Assembly: GCA_964394395.1 (NCBI GenBank)
Contig: CAYMWV010000021.1
Coordinates: 1 to 28,387 of the forward strand
Source: Sediminispirochaeta sp964394395
GTDB taxonomy: Bacteria; Spirochaetota; Spirochaetia; DSM-16054; Sediminispirochaetaceae
Reading direction: 5' to 3'
Length of the DNA: 28,387 bases
Shown here: piece by piece, positions 8,371 through 15,838 of the stretch
Numbering within the stretch: the first letter of the stretch is position 1
Layout: every line of letters begins with the position of its first letter
Notes under the pieces: model-generated
What the model was told of the DNA's origin: nothing
Databases searched by the model: none
Seen by the model: the letters and a program-made list of their open reading frames with translations, nothing else
Position numbers and translations under genes: made by a program

Positions 8371-9396
8371 ATGGGAAAGAAAGCACGTTATAACCTGGCG
8401 GTTGTGGGCGCCATGGGAGTGGTGGGGAGTGAAATGATTCGCACCCTGCAGCGACGGGATTTTCCAGTTGCCTCCCTGCGGCCCCTGGATATTGCTGCCA
8501 ATGCGGGAAAGACCGTCACCTTTCAGGGAAAAGAGTGGGAAGTCCTGGAGGCAAAGGGGGAGAACTTTGAAGGTATTGATATTGCCATCTTCTCTGCCGG
8601 TGGAGATGCCAGCCAGGCGCTGGCACCGGAGGCGGCAAGACGGGGAGCTGTGGTGGTGGATAACTCCTCCGCCTGGCGAATGGATCCCCAATGTCCCCTG
8701 GTGGTGCCGGAAGTAAACCCCGCCGACCTGAAGTGGCACAAGGGCATCATTGCAAACCCCAACTGCTCCACCATCCAGATGGTGGTGGCTTTAAAGCCCC
8801 TCCACGACTACGCCAGGATCAAGCGAATTGTAGTATCTACCTACCAGGCAGTGAGCGGGGCTGGCAATGCTGGAAACGATACGCTGACCAACGAGTCTAA
8901 AGGCTATCTGGAAACCGGAGAGATTCAGACCGGAGGAAAGTTTCAGACCCAGATCGCCTTCAACTGCATTCCCCACATCGATGTTTTTCAGGAAGGGGGA
9001 AACACCAAGGAAGAGAACAAGATGATCTTCGAAACCAACAAGATCATGGGTGATGATTCCATTAAGGTTTCTGCTACCTGTGTGCGGGTGCCGGTCTGGT
9101 ACGGCCACAGCGAGTCGATAAATATTGAGACCGAGAGAGAGTTGAGTCCCGAAAAAGCGCGGGAACTTCTTTCAAATGCACCGGGGATCAAGGTGATAGA
9201 CGAACAGAAAGATGCCGGCTATCCGACACCCCTCTTTTCTAACGATGAAGATTTCACCATGGTGGGCCGGATCAGGAAAGATGAGAGTATCGACCGGGGC
9301 CTCAACCTCTGGGTTGTTTCAAATAATGTGAGGAAAGGGGCGGCCCTCAATGCGGTACAGGTTGCTGAATCGCTGATCGAACAGGAGATTGTATAG
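8371..9396 (+). CDS. asd: Aspartate-semialdehyde dehydrogenase, phosphorylating
   Basis: The 341-residue protein has the standard length for Asd. It has an N-terminal nucleotide-binding loop (VVGAMGVVGSEM), catalytic Cys132 in NPNCSTIQ and catalytic His246 in VPVWYGHS. Asd interconverts aspartyl-4-phosphate + NADPH with aspartate semialdehyde + phosphate + NADP. It normally acts in the biosynthetic direction for lysine, threonine and methionine. Here it lies 4 nt after the diaminobutyrate-type transaminase and just before the M20 deacetylase, inside a catabolic island, with aspartate kinase at the far end. No lysine riboswitch or leader precedes it. This suggests it consumes aspartate semialdehyde made from ectoine, replacing the non-phosphorylating DoeC. 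The enzyme assignment is firm; the direction is inference. Confidence 0.93.
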   Translation: MGKKARYNLAVVGAMGVVGSEMIRTLQRRDFPVASLRPLDIAANAGKTVTFQGKEWEVLEAKGENFEGIDIAIFSAGGDASQALAPEAARRGAVVVDNSSAWRMDPQCPLVVPEVNPADLKWHKGIIANPNCSTIQMVVALKPLHDYARIKRIVVSTYQAVSGAGNAGNDTLTNESKGYLETGEIQTGGKFQTQIAFNCIPHIDVFQEGGNTKEENKMIFETNKIMGDDSIKVSATCVRVPVWYGHSESINIETERELSPEKARELLSNAPGIKVIDEQKDAGYPTPLFSNDEDFTMVGRIRKDESIDRGLNLWVVSNNVRKGAALNAVQVAESLIEQEIV

Positions 9397-9400
9397 CCTT

Positions 9401-10642
9401 ATGGAGTTAGGGGATATCCGGAAACAGGTTGATAAGCTTACGGATGAACTGATCGAACTGCGCCGGGATTTCCACATGTACCCGGAGCTGGGATTTCAGG
9501 AGCATCGAACCGCCGAAAAGGTGGAGAACTATCTTCGGGAGCTTGGTCTCGAACCGAAACGGATCGGGGGAACCGGTGTTACCGCCCTGATCCGGGGGAG
9601 CGGCTCCCGGGGTGGAAAGGGTGGAACCGGCGATAGCGGCTCCCGGGAGCCGGTTCTTCTTCTCCGGGCTGATATGGATGCTCTACCCATTCAGGAGGAG
9701 AACGATATCCCCTACGCTTCAAAAAATGAGGGTGTGATGCACGCCTGCGGCCACGATGCCCATACTGCCATGCTGCTGATTGCGGCCAAAGTGCTTAACC
9801 AGATACGGGACTCCTTTTCCGGGACAGTGAAGCTGGTTTTTCAGCCCAATGAAGAGATAGGTGGAGCAAAGGTTCTTGTTGATGAAGGGTTGATGACCAA
9901 TCCGGATGTAGATGCAGCCCTGGGAATCCACATCTGGACCCCCCTTAAAAGTGGAACCATCGGTGTTCAGTCCGGGGCAGTTATGGCAACTCTTGATGTC
10001 TTCAAGATCCTTGTCCGGGGAAAGGGCGGCCACACCGGTTACCCTGAAAGTGCGGTTGACCCGCTCATTGCTGCCTCCTCCATTGTGCTGGAATCTCAGC
10101 GGATCCAGACCCGGGAGATCAGTCTCATGAAGCCTACGGTTATTGTCTTTGGGAAGATGAGTGGAGGCACCAAGCACAACATCATTCCTGAAGAGGTTAC
10201 TTTGGAGGGGACGATACGTTACCTCTATTCGGGTGAACCTGGAAGTGAGGAGAATCCCGCAGGCCGGATGCGCCGGCTTGCAGAGGCGGTATCTTCTCTT
10301 CACGGCTGTACCTGCCAGGTGGAGATGGAGCGGGAGAACACAGCGCTTATAAATGATCCGGCCATGGTGGAGCTGGTAAAGGAAAGTGCCGCCGATATTC
10401 TTGGAAGCAGCGAGTATGTTGTGCCCCACGCCTCAATGGCAGGGGAAGACTTCTCTGTTTATGCCTCCATGGTGCCTTCCGCTTTTGTCTTTCTCGGAAC
10501 AAACAATCCCGAGAAGGAGAGCGACTTTCCCCACCACAACCCCAGATTCAACATTGATGAGGAGACCATGCCTCGGGGGGTTGAACTTTTTGTGAACAGC
10601 GCCTTGTCCTGGTTTGAACGGCAGGGTGTGAAGGAGGTGTAA
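9401..10642 (+). CDS. M20D amidohydrolase, probable N-acetyl-diaminobutyrate deacetylase (DoeB2-like)
   Basis: The 413-residue M20D metallo-amidohydrolase shows LLLRADMDALPIQEEND, the metal-binding MHACGHDAHTAML (Cys116, His118), FQPNEEIGG with catalytic Glu151/152, a dimerisation domain near GKGGHTGYPESAVDP, and SMAGEDFSVYA near the C-terminus. The family removes acyl groups from amino acids. In context it would deacetylate N-alpha-acetyl-diaminobutyrate, the product of DoeA, releasing acetate. Classical DoeB/EutE belongs to the unrelated succinylglutamate desuccinylase/aspartoacylase family, which is absent here. ATG 9401 is preferred over TTG 9389, which overlaps the end of asd; an AGGAG lies at 9383-9387. 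A 13-nt direct repeat (AGCGGCTCCCGGG at 9599 and 9635) flanks a Gly-rich insertion at about residues 66-82 not expected in the family. Confidence 0.88.
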   Translation: MELGDIRKQVDKLTDELIELRRDFHMYPELGFQEHRTAEKVENYLRELGLEPKRIGGTGVTALIRGSGSRGGKGGTGDSGSREPVLLLRADMDALPIQEENDIPYASKNEGVMHACGHDAHTAMLLIAAKVLNQIRDSFSGTVKLVFQPNEEIGGAKVLVDEGLMTNPDVDAALGIHIWTPLKSGTIGVQSGAVMATLDVFKILVRGKGGHTGYPESAVDPLIAASSIVLESQRIQTREISLMKPTVIVFGKMSGGTKHNIIPEEVTLEGTIRYLYSGEPGSEENPAGRMRRLAEAVSSLHGCTCQVEMERENTALINDPAMVELVKESAADILGSSEYVVPHASMAGEDFSVYASMVPSAFVFLGTNNPEKESDFPHHNPRFNIDEETMPRGVELFVNSALSWFERQGVKEV

Positions 10643-10717
10643 GGGTCGGTCCATTGGATAGGTCCAGAAGAAATGGCAGAGGCTTCATAAGCGAAGTCCC
10701 GGTATTAAAGAACAAAG

Positions 10718-10750
10718 CAGATCGAAGAATCTGTTAAAATTTTCAGGAGG
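10718..10750 (+). promoter_or_regulatory. Possible internal promoter or operator ahead of dctP, plus ribosome-binding site
   Basis: The 117-bp gap before dctP contains a short dyad, CAGAT-N6-ATCTG (10718-10733), then TAAAAT (10735-10740) that could be a -10 box, then a strong AGGAGG (10745-10750) 9 nt before the ATG. No good -35 is visible, so an activator-dependent promoter is possible. The ribosome-binding site is sure; the rest is weak. Confidence 0.35.
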
Positions 10751-10759
10751 TTAGAAGAG

Positions 10760-11863
10760 ATGAAGAAAAAGAAATTATTGGGTTTGGGCTTGCTGCTGGC
10801 TGCAGTAGTCGTGTTTTCACTAGCTTTTATTGGCTGTCAGGAAAAGGAAGCCCCGGCTGCTGCTGGCGAAGATGATGCAGCAAAACCTGCAAAGGTTATA
10901 AAGGCCAAGTTGGCATCCGAGGAGATTGAAGGCGATTTCATGACTGTCTGGGCAAATAATTTTGCAGACTACATGAGAGAAGAGACCGATGGTCAGTACG
11001 ACCTGGAGGTTTATCCCTATGGAACCCTGGGAGATACCCGGGACATAAACGAGCTGGCCCAGATTGGGGTGGTAGAGTTTGTCTTTAGCGACTTTGCATG
11101 GATCAGTGCATTCGTTCCTGAGGCGCAGGTTCTCTCCCTCCACTATCTCTGGCCCAAAGAACGGATGCCGGAAGTGCTTGAATGGGTAGTGAACAACGGA
11201 GGTATCATGCCCTTCATGGAAGAGGCGTTCCGCCGGAACGGTCTTGTTCCCCTGGGGATTGTTTACGAAGGCTGGCAGTGGCTTACCGCCAAACCGAAGG
11301 CCGAAACCCTGGAAGATCTTGTAGGTATGAAGACCCGGGTGATGGGCTCCAAACTACTTGTTGAAGACTACCGCGCCTACAATATGAGTCCTACCCCCAT
11401 GAGCTACGGCGAGGTTTACAGTGGACTGCAGACCGGACTGATCGACGCCCAGGTAAACCCCCTCTTTGCTGATTACAGCATGAAGTTTTATGAGGTTACC
11501 AACTACTTTACCCAGATGTGGGCAGAGCCTTTCCTCGGTATCCCCACTGTTAACATGCAGCACTTCGACGGACTTTCCCAGGAGATGCAGGATCTGATGA
11601 TGGGCTACTTCAAGGAGAACATTATTCCTGCTGCTGAGTGGATTGATAACAGAAATGCCAGTGACAAAAAGAAAATTGAAGAGGAGAAGCCGGATATTGT
11701 ATGGACCGAATGGGACCAGGCGGAAATTAACAAGGCGAAAGAGATGGCCGTGTCCGTTTGGGAAGATGAATATCCCGGTATTGCCGGAGAAGGCGCTGTA
11801 GAAGCGTTGGAGATTCTTATTGAAGATATCGATAATGCAAAGGCTGCTCTCGGCATAGAGTAA
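10760..11863 (+). CDS. dctP: TRAP transporter substrate-binding lipoprotein (DctP family, TeaA/UehA-like)
   Basis: The 367-residue protein has a lipoprotein signal ending in LAFIGC (Cys26), so it should be lipid-anchored in the periplasm, unlike soluble proteobacterial TeaA. An acidic, Ala-rich tether follows. The body is a DctP fold. From memory of TeaA of Halomonas, several blocks line up: SEEIEGD with HEEYEGD (the ectoine-binding Glu would be Glu55), YPYGTLGDTRDI, GEVYSGLQTGLIDAQ, and an Arg-Asn pair 40 residues apart (Arg193 in KTRVMG, Asn233 in VNPLF) that matches the ligand-binding Arg and Asn of TeaA. A TeaA tryptophan in PWGEVY is Tyr here. This supports an ectoine/hydroxyectoine ligand, with a carboxylate ligand as the fallback. 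It has its own ribosome-binding site and possibly its own promoter, separating it from the M20 gene. Confidence 0.88.
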   Translation: MKKKKLLGLGLLLAAVVVFSLAFIGCQEKEAPAAAGEDDAAKPAKVIKAKLASEEIEGDFMTVWANNFADYMREETDGQYDLEVYPYGTLGDTRDINELAQIGVVEFVFSDFAWISAFVPEAQVLSLHYLWPKERMPEVLEWVVNNGGIMPFMEEAFRRNGLVPLGIVYEGWQWLTAKPKAETLEDLVGMKTRVMGSKLLVEDYRAYNMSPTPMSYGEVYSGLQTGLIDAQVNPLFADYSMKFYEVTNYFTQMWAEPFLGIPTVNMQHFDGLSQEMQDLMMGYFKENIIPAAEWIDNRNASDKKKIEEEKPDIVWTEWDQAEINKAKEMAVSVWEDEYPGIAGEGAVEALEILIEDIDNAKAALGIE

Positions 11864-11875
11864 CAATTTCCTGCA

Positions 11876-11912
11876 GTACCCTGGAGTTGGTACCTTACCG
11901 GCCCCAGGGTGC
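11876..11912 (+). promoter_or_regulatory. Stem-loop between dctP and dctQ
   Basis: GTACCCTGG (11876-11884) pairs with CCAGGGTGC (11904-11912), nine pairs including one G-T, with a 19-nt loop that can fold further. No T-run follows. Hairpins at this point commonly stabilise the abundant binding-protein mRNA or attenuate reading into the membrane genes; that role is inferred. Confidence 0.5.
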
Positions 11913-11951
11913 CTTGAACTGACTCCTTGTATCGACGAAAAAGGTGGTTTT

Positions 11952-12545
11952 ATGAGTGATAACACAGAAATCAAGGAAGAACTGAAGGAGAAAGGTAAAA
12001 GCATCGGTAAGAGTATCGCCCTTATCATCGACTGGTTTGAGGTGACGGTCCTTGCGGTCGGAGTTGCTGCCCTGGCGGTTCTTCTGATCGCCAATGTGAT
12101 TGCCCGGACCTTCTTCCAGAGCCTCTACTATGCCGACGAAATATCCAAGTTCTTGATTATACTCATCTCCTTCGTGGGGGTAAGCTATGCAGCCCGGAAG
12201 GCCCGTCATATCCGGATGGGTGCCTTCCTTGATCTGATGCCGGCAAAACTTGAGAAGATCTTTATCTTTGCCATTTCCGGTATCAATGCGACGGTGATGC
12301 TGATTCTGGCCTGGTATGGATTTCAGTACATGAACAAGATGCGAATGCTTGGGCAGATGACCAGCGCCCTCCAGGTTCCCTACTGGACCTTCATGATCAT
12401 TATCCCCGTCGGGTTTATTTCCGCCGGAATCCAGTACATCCGTACCATTATCAAGAACATTGTGGAAGAGGATGTGTGGCAGTCCCCGGAACAGCAGAGC
12501 GAATATGAAGATGAAGGAGTAAACAATGGCACTGTTATGGATTAG
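11952..12545 (+). CDS. dctQ: TRAP transporter small membrane subunit (DctQ family)
   Basis: The 197-residue protein has four predicted membrane helices at about 30-55, 67-85, 100-122 and 142-165, the size and topology of TRAP small subunits. Family features include ADEISKFLIILISFVGVSYAARKARHIRMGAF. It pairs with DctM and the lipoprotein to drive sodium-coupled uptake. Charged tails lie at both ends. The ribosome-binding site AAGGTGG precedes ATG 11952. The last 20 bp overlap the start of dctM, so translation is coupled. Substrate is inferred from the DctP subunit and the catabolic neighbours. Confidence 0.9.
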   Translation: MSDNTEIKEELKEKGKSIGKSIALIIDWFEVTVLAVGVAALAVLLIANVIARTFFQSLYYADEISKFLIILISFVGVSYAARKARHIRMGAFLDLMPAKLEKIFIFAISGINATVMLILAWYGFQYMNKMRMLGQMTSALQVPYWTFMIIIPVGFISAGIQYIRTIIKNIVEEDVWQSPEQQSEYEDEGVNNGTVMD

Positions 12546-13806
12546 TATGATCAGTATGCTCCTCCTCGGGTTCCCCTTTATGGTGGTAATCCTTGGCTCG
12601 CTGCTGCTGCATATCTCAATATCATTTCCATCATTTAATTTTACCGTGCTGATTCAGCAGATAATCAACGGGATGACACCACCGGCCCTGGTCTGTGTGC
12701 CCATGTTCATCCTGGGGGCAAACATCATCACCTCCGGTCAGGCGGCTCCGCGGCTGATTAATATGGTAAGGTCCTTTGTTGGACACATTCCCGGAGGCTT
12801 ACCGATAACCACCAACGCCAGCTGTACCCTTTTTGGAGCCGTCTCCGGTTCCACTCAAGCCACAGTAGCAGCTATCGGCGGTACCATGAGACCCATGCTC
12901 CTGAAGGCGGGGTACAACAGCTCCTTTACTTTGGGGCTGATTATTAATTCCAGCGATATCGCCCTTTTGATCCCCCCCAGTATCGGTTTTATCGTCTACG
13001 GTGTTGTGACCAGCACCTCCATCGGGAAGCTCTTTCTCTCCGGTATTATTCCGGGGCTTATCATCTTTCTGATGTTCTCCATCTACTCCTATGTCTATTC
13101 GAGGGTGAAGAATGTGGGAGTGCAGCCAAGGGCGACCTGGAAAGAACGGGGTCAGGCGGTAAAGGATGGAATCCTGGTTCTGGGCTTTCCCCTCATCATT
13201 GTCGGGGGGATCTACGCCGGTATCTTCAGCCCCACCGAAGCGGCTGCAGCGGCGGTAGCTTACGCTCTCTTTCTGGAAGGAATTATTTTCCGGACCTTGA
13301 CGGTGAAGAAACTGATTAGTGCCTTCCTCGACACGGGGATCATTACCGGGGTTGTCTTTATCCTGGTTGGTGCGGGGCAGGCCTTCAGCTGGTTCATCAG
13401 CTTTCTCAAGCTGCCACAGGAGATTATGCCGATCATCATCGGTACCGATCCCACTCAGCTCAAGGTGATCATCACCGTGGTAATCTCCTACTTTGTGGCT
13501 TGTATGTTTGTGGACCCCATTGTGGCCATCTATGTGCTAAGCCCCATCTTTCAGCCCTATGTGATGAGCCTCGGTATCGATCCGGTCTTTCTGGGAACCC
13601 TGGTTACCCTTCAGGCTGCCATCGGTTCGGCAACGCCCCCCTTCGGCTGTGACATCTTTACGGCCCAGCTGATATTCCGGAGGCCCTACTGGGAGGTAAT
13701 ACGGCATACGCCGCCTTTTATCCTGATGTTGATTCTGACCACTATCCTGATTATCGCCTTTCCGGAACTGGCAACCTTCCTGCCCAATTCGGCGCTGATT
13801 CAGTAG
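12526..13806 (+). CDS. dctM: TRAP transporter large membrane subunit (DctM family)
   Basis: The 426-residue, highly hydrophobic protein with a dozen or so membrane segments is typical in length for DctM. Family stretches include ANIITSGQAAPRLINMVRSF, GAVSGSTQATVAAIGGTM, NSSDIALLIPPSIGFIVYGV, AGIFSPTEAAAAAVAYAL and FVDPIVAIYVLSPIF. It forms the sodium-driven elevator channel of the importer. GGAG 7 nt before ATG 12526, within the end of dctQ, gives a normal start. dctP, dctQ and dctM together make a complete TRAP system in the usual P-Q-M order. Confidence 0.93.
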   Translation: MALLWISMISMLLLGFPFMVVILGSLLLHISISFPSFNFTVLIQQIINGMTPPALVCVPMFILGANIITSGQAAPRLINMVRSFVGHIPGGLPITTNASCTLFGAVSGSTQATVAAIGGTMRPMLLKAGYNSSFTLGLIINSSDIALLIPPSIGFIVYGVVTSTSIGKLFLSGIIPGLIIFLMFSIYSYVYSRVKNVGVQPRATWKERGQAVKDGILVLGFPLIIVGGIYAGIFSPTEAAAAAVAYALFLEGIIFRTLTVKKLISAFLDTGIITGVVFILVGAGQAFSWFISFLKLPQEIMPIIIGTDPTQLKVIITVVISYFVACMFVDPIVAIYVLSPIFQPYVMSLGIDPVFLGTLVTLQAAIGSATPPFGCDIFTAQLIFRRPYWEVIRHTPPFILMLILTTILIIAFPELATFLPNSALIQ

Positions 13807-13844
13807 GGTTTGCGTAAGCATGTCAGGTATGGAGGATTGAAAAA

Positions 13845-14576
13845 GTGATCTACCGAGTGAAACCGGGACAGGTGAGTTATGGAGAGGCTGTAGGGATATT
13901 GCTGCTTGAAAACTATGCACCCTACATTCCCGGCGATGTGGCCAATGCCACCAGTTACAAGTTCCCGGTCCGTTTCAAGCGGGTCCCCGGTTTCTCGGTA
14001 AAGCGCATTTTTGCCCACGATATGACTATTGCCGACGAACTTGCAGCTGCCGCCCAGGAGCTGGAGGCTGACGGGGTACGGATTATCACCGGAGACTGCG
14101 GCTTTATGGCCCTTTACCAGGAGCGAATCCGCCAGGCGGTATCCCTCCCGGTGGTGATGAGCTCCCTCTCCCAGATTCCCTTCCTGAGAACGATGTTGAA
14201 ACCGGGGAAGAAGATCGGGATTGTAACTGCCAATGCAGAGAGTTTGGATGAGTCAGTTCTGGTCGGTGCAGGGGTAAGGCCGGGAGATGATCTGGCAATT
14301 GCCGGTCTGGAAGGGTGCAGCCACTTTGTTTCTGCGGTATTCCGGGAGGAGGGGCTTCTCGATTCGGATAAGGTGTGTCGGGAGGTGACGGAAACTGTTC
14401 TTGCCCTGATCTCCGACCATCCGGAGACCGAACTGCTTCTTTTAGAATGCAGTCTCCTGCCTCCCTACGCAGCGGCTGTTGCAGAGGCGACGGGACTGCC
14501 GGTTTTTGACTACCTGACGATGATCCGGCAGCTGCATGATGCGGTGGTCCCCCACAGGTATAGCGGCTACATGTGA
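13845..14576 (+). CDS. Asp/Glu racemase-superfamily protein, possible functional EutA
   Basis: The 243-residue protein has the two-domain Asp/Glu/hydantoin racemase layout with one cysteine per half: Cys85 in ITGDCGFMAL and Cys202 in LLLECSLLPPY. Paired cysteines act as acid/base in this superfamily. Hydroxyectoine clusters carry EutA, also of this superfamily, working with EutB and EutC to turn hydroxyectoine into ectoine. The N-terminal region here (VGILLLENYAPYIPGD) does not look like the EutA sequences I recall, so it may be a sister family filling the role. It lies 38 bp after dctM with a GGAGG before GTG 13845. Alternatives are an amino-acid racemase, a hydantoin racemase or a maleate isomerase-like enzyme. 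Confidence 0.8.
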   Translation: MIYRVKPGQVSYGEAVGILLLENYAPYIPGDVANATSYKFPVRFKRVPGFSVKRIFAHDMTIADELAAAAQELEADGVRIITGDCGFMALYQERIRQAVSLPVVMSSLSQIPFLRTMLKPGKKIGIVTANAESLDESVLVGAGVRPGDDLAIAGLEGCSHFVSAVFREEGLLDSDKVCREVTETVLALISDHPETELLLLECSLLPPYAAAVAEATGLPVFDYLTMIRQLHDAVVPHRYSGYM

Positions 14577-14580
14577 CCGG

Positions 14581-14598
14581 CCCGGGCAAAGCCCCGGG
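14581..14598 (+). other. Short GC-rich hairpin between racemase-family gene and doeA
   Basis: CCCGGGC-AAA-GCCCCGGG forms a seven-pair stem with a single bulged C. A T-run is missing, so it is not a proper terminator. It lies in an 86-bp gap and could be an mRNA processing or stabilising element within the operon. Confidence 0.4.
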
Positions 14599-14662
14599 AT
14601 AAGAGGGATCGTGTTCTTTAACAATAAACACTCACAACAACAATGAAGAAGGAGGAGGAGTC

Positions 14663-15838
14663 ATGGCAGCTTTTACAAAAGAGGAATATCAACGACGTAT
14701 AGGTGATACGAAGAAGAAGATGCAGGAGTGGGGGGTGGATCTCCTGCTGGTAAGCCAGCCTGCGAACATGAATTATCTTACCGGCTACGACGGCTGGAGT
14801 TTTTATGTCCACCAGTGTGTGCTTGTCTCTCTGGATCAGGAAGAAGCGGTCTGGATCGGCCGAGGGATGGATGCAAATGGCGCCCGCATTACCACTTTTC
14901 TTTCGGCGGAGAACATCATCGAGTATGCCGATGACTATGTGCACTCCCTGACCAAGCACCCCATGCAGTTTGTGGCCGATATTATCAAAAAACGGGGTTG
15001 GGATAAAAAGCGGATCGGTGTGGAGATGGATCAGTTCTACTACACCCACCGGAATCATGTGGAGCTGGAAAAGAGCCTCCCCAACGCCAGTTTCACCGAT
15101 GCAAACACCCTGGTCAACTGGGTCAGGATAGTAAAATCCGAACCGGAGATAGCGTACATGAAGGCTGCCGGCAAGATTGCCGTCAAGGTGATGGATGCGG
15201 CGCTGAAACATATCAAGGTTGGCAACCGGGAGTGCGATGCTGCCGCAGAGATCGCCAGGGCGCAGTATGGCGGTACCGAAGAGTTCGCCGGGGATTATCC
15301 CGCTATCGTTCCCCTGATGATGGCTGGAGAAGCTACAAAGACCCCCCATCTTACCTGGTCCGGCAAGCGTTACGAGAGGGATGAAGCGGTGCTCCTGGAA
15401 CTCTCCGGGGTATACAAGCACTACCACGCCCCCATTGCCCGGACCCTCTTTCTTGGTAAAGAGCCCCCCAAGCTGATGAAGGATACCGCCAGGGTTGTTA
15501 TCGACGGTCTGGCGGCCACCATGGATTTTATCAAGCCCGGCGTAACCGCCGAGGAGGTTGAGGCGGAGTGGCGGAGAGCTATCAGCCACTCAACGGTGGT
15601 GAAAGAGTCCCGCCTCGGTTACTCCATCGGCGTAAACTATCCCCCGGATTGGGGCGAACAGAGTGTCAGCTTCCGGCCCGGTGACAAAACGGTGCTCAAG
15701 CCCAATATGGCCCTCCATCTGATTCCCGGGATCTGGTACGACGACGTGGGTTTTGAAATAGATGCAAGCTTCCGGCTAACCGAATCGGGCCATGAAAAGC
15801 TCTATGACTACCCCCTGGAAATCTTCCTCAATGGCTGA
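14663..15838 (+). CDS. doeA: Ectoine hydrolase (M24 peptidase-like, DoeA/EutD)
   Basis: The 391-residue protein has the creatinase/prolidase two-domain layout. The N-terminal stretch NYLTGYDGWSFYVHQ is the one I associate with DoeA/EutD. In the catalytic domain the usual M24 metal ligands are replaced: the first Asp is Glu in LLELSGVYKHYHAPIARTLF, the second is Pro, and the GHG histidine motif reads GYSIGVNYPP. A metal-free pocket is characteristic of EutD rather than of true prolidases. The enzyme opens the ectoine ring to N-alpha-acetyl-L-2,4-diaminobutyrate. A strong GGAGGAGG precedes ATG 14663. Its stop overlaps the eutB start by 8 bp. This gene anchors the interpretation of the whole island. 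Confidence 0.9.
   Translation: MAAFTKEEYQRRIGDTKKKMQEWGVDLLLVSQPANMNYLTGYDGWSFYVHQCVLVSLDQEEAVWIGRGMDANGARITTFLSAENIIEYADDYVHSLTKHPMQFVADIIKKRGWDKKRIGVEMDQFYYTHRNHVELEKSLPNASFTDANTLVNWVRIVKSEPEIAYMKAAGKIAVKVMDAALKHIKVGNRECDAAAEIARAQYGGTEEFAGDYPAIVPLMMAGEATKTPHLTWSGKRYERDEAVLLELSGVYKHYHAPIARTLFLGKEPPKLMKDTARVVIDGLAATMDFIKPGVTAEEVEAEWRRAISHSTVVKESRLGYSIGVNYPPDWGEQSVSFRPGDKTVLKPNMALHLIPGIWYDDVGFEIDASFRLTESGHEKLYDYPLEIFLNG

Noticed and set aside
14581..14598. Intrinsic terminator inside the island
   Set aside because: The hairpin is followed by ATAAGAGGG, not a T-run, and downstream genes continue the same pathway.
15792..15830. Upstream ATG as eutB start
   Set aside because: It would add residues encoded within doeA; ATG 15831 overlapping the doeA stop gives a normal family N-terminus.
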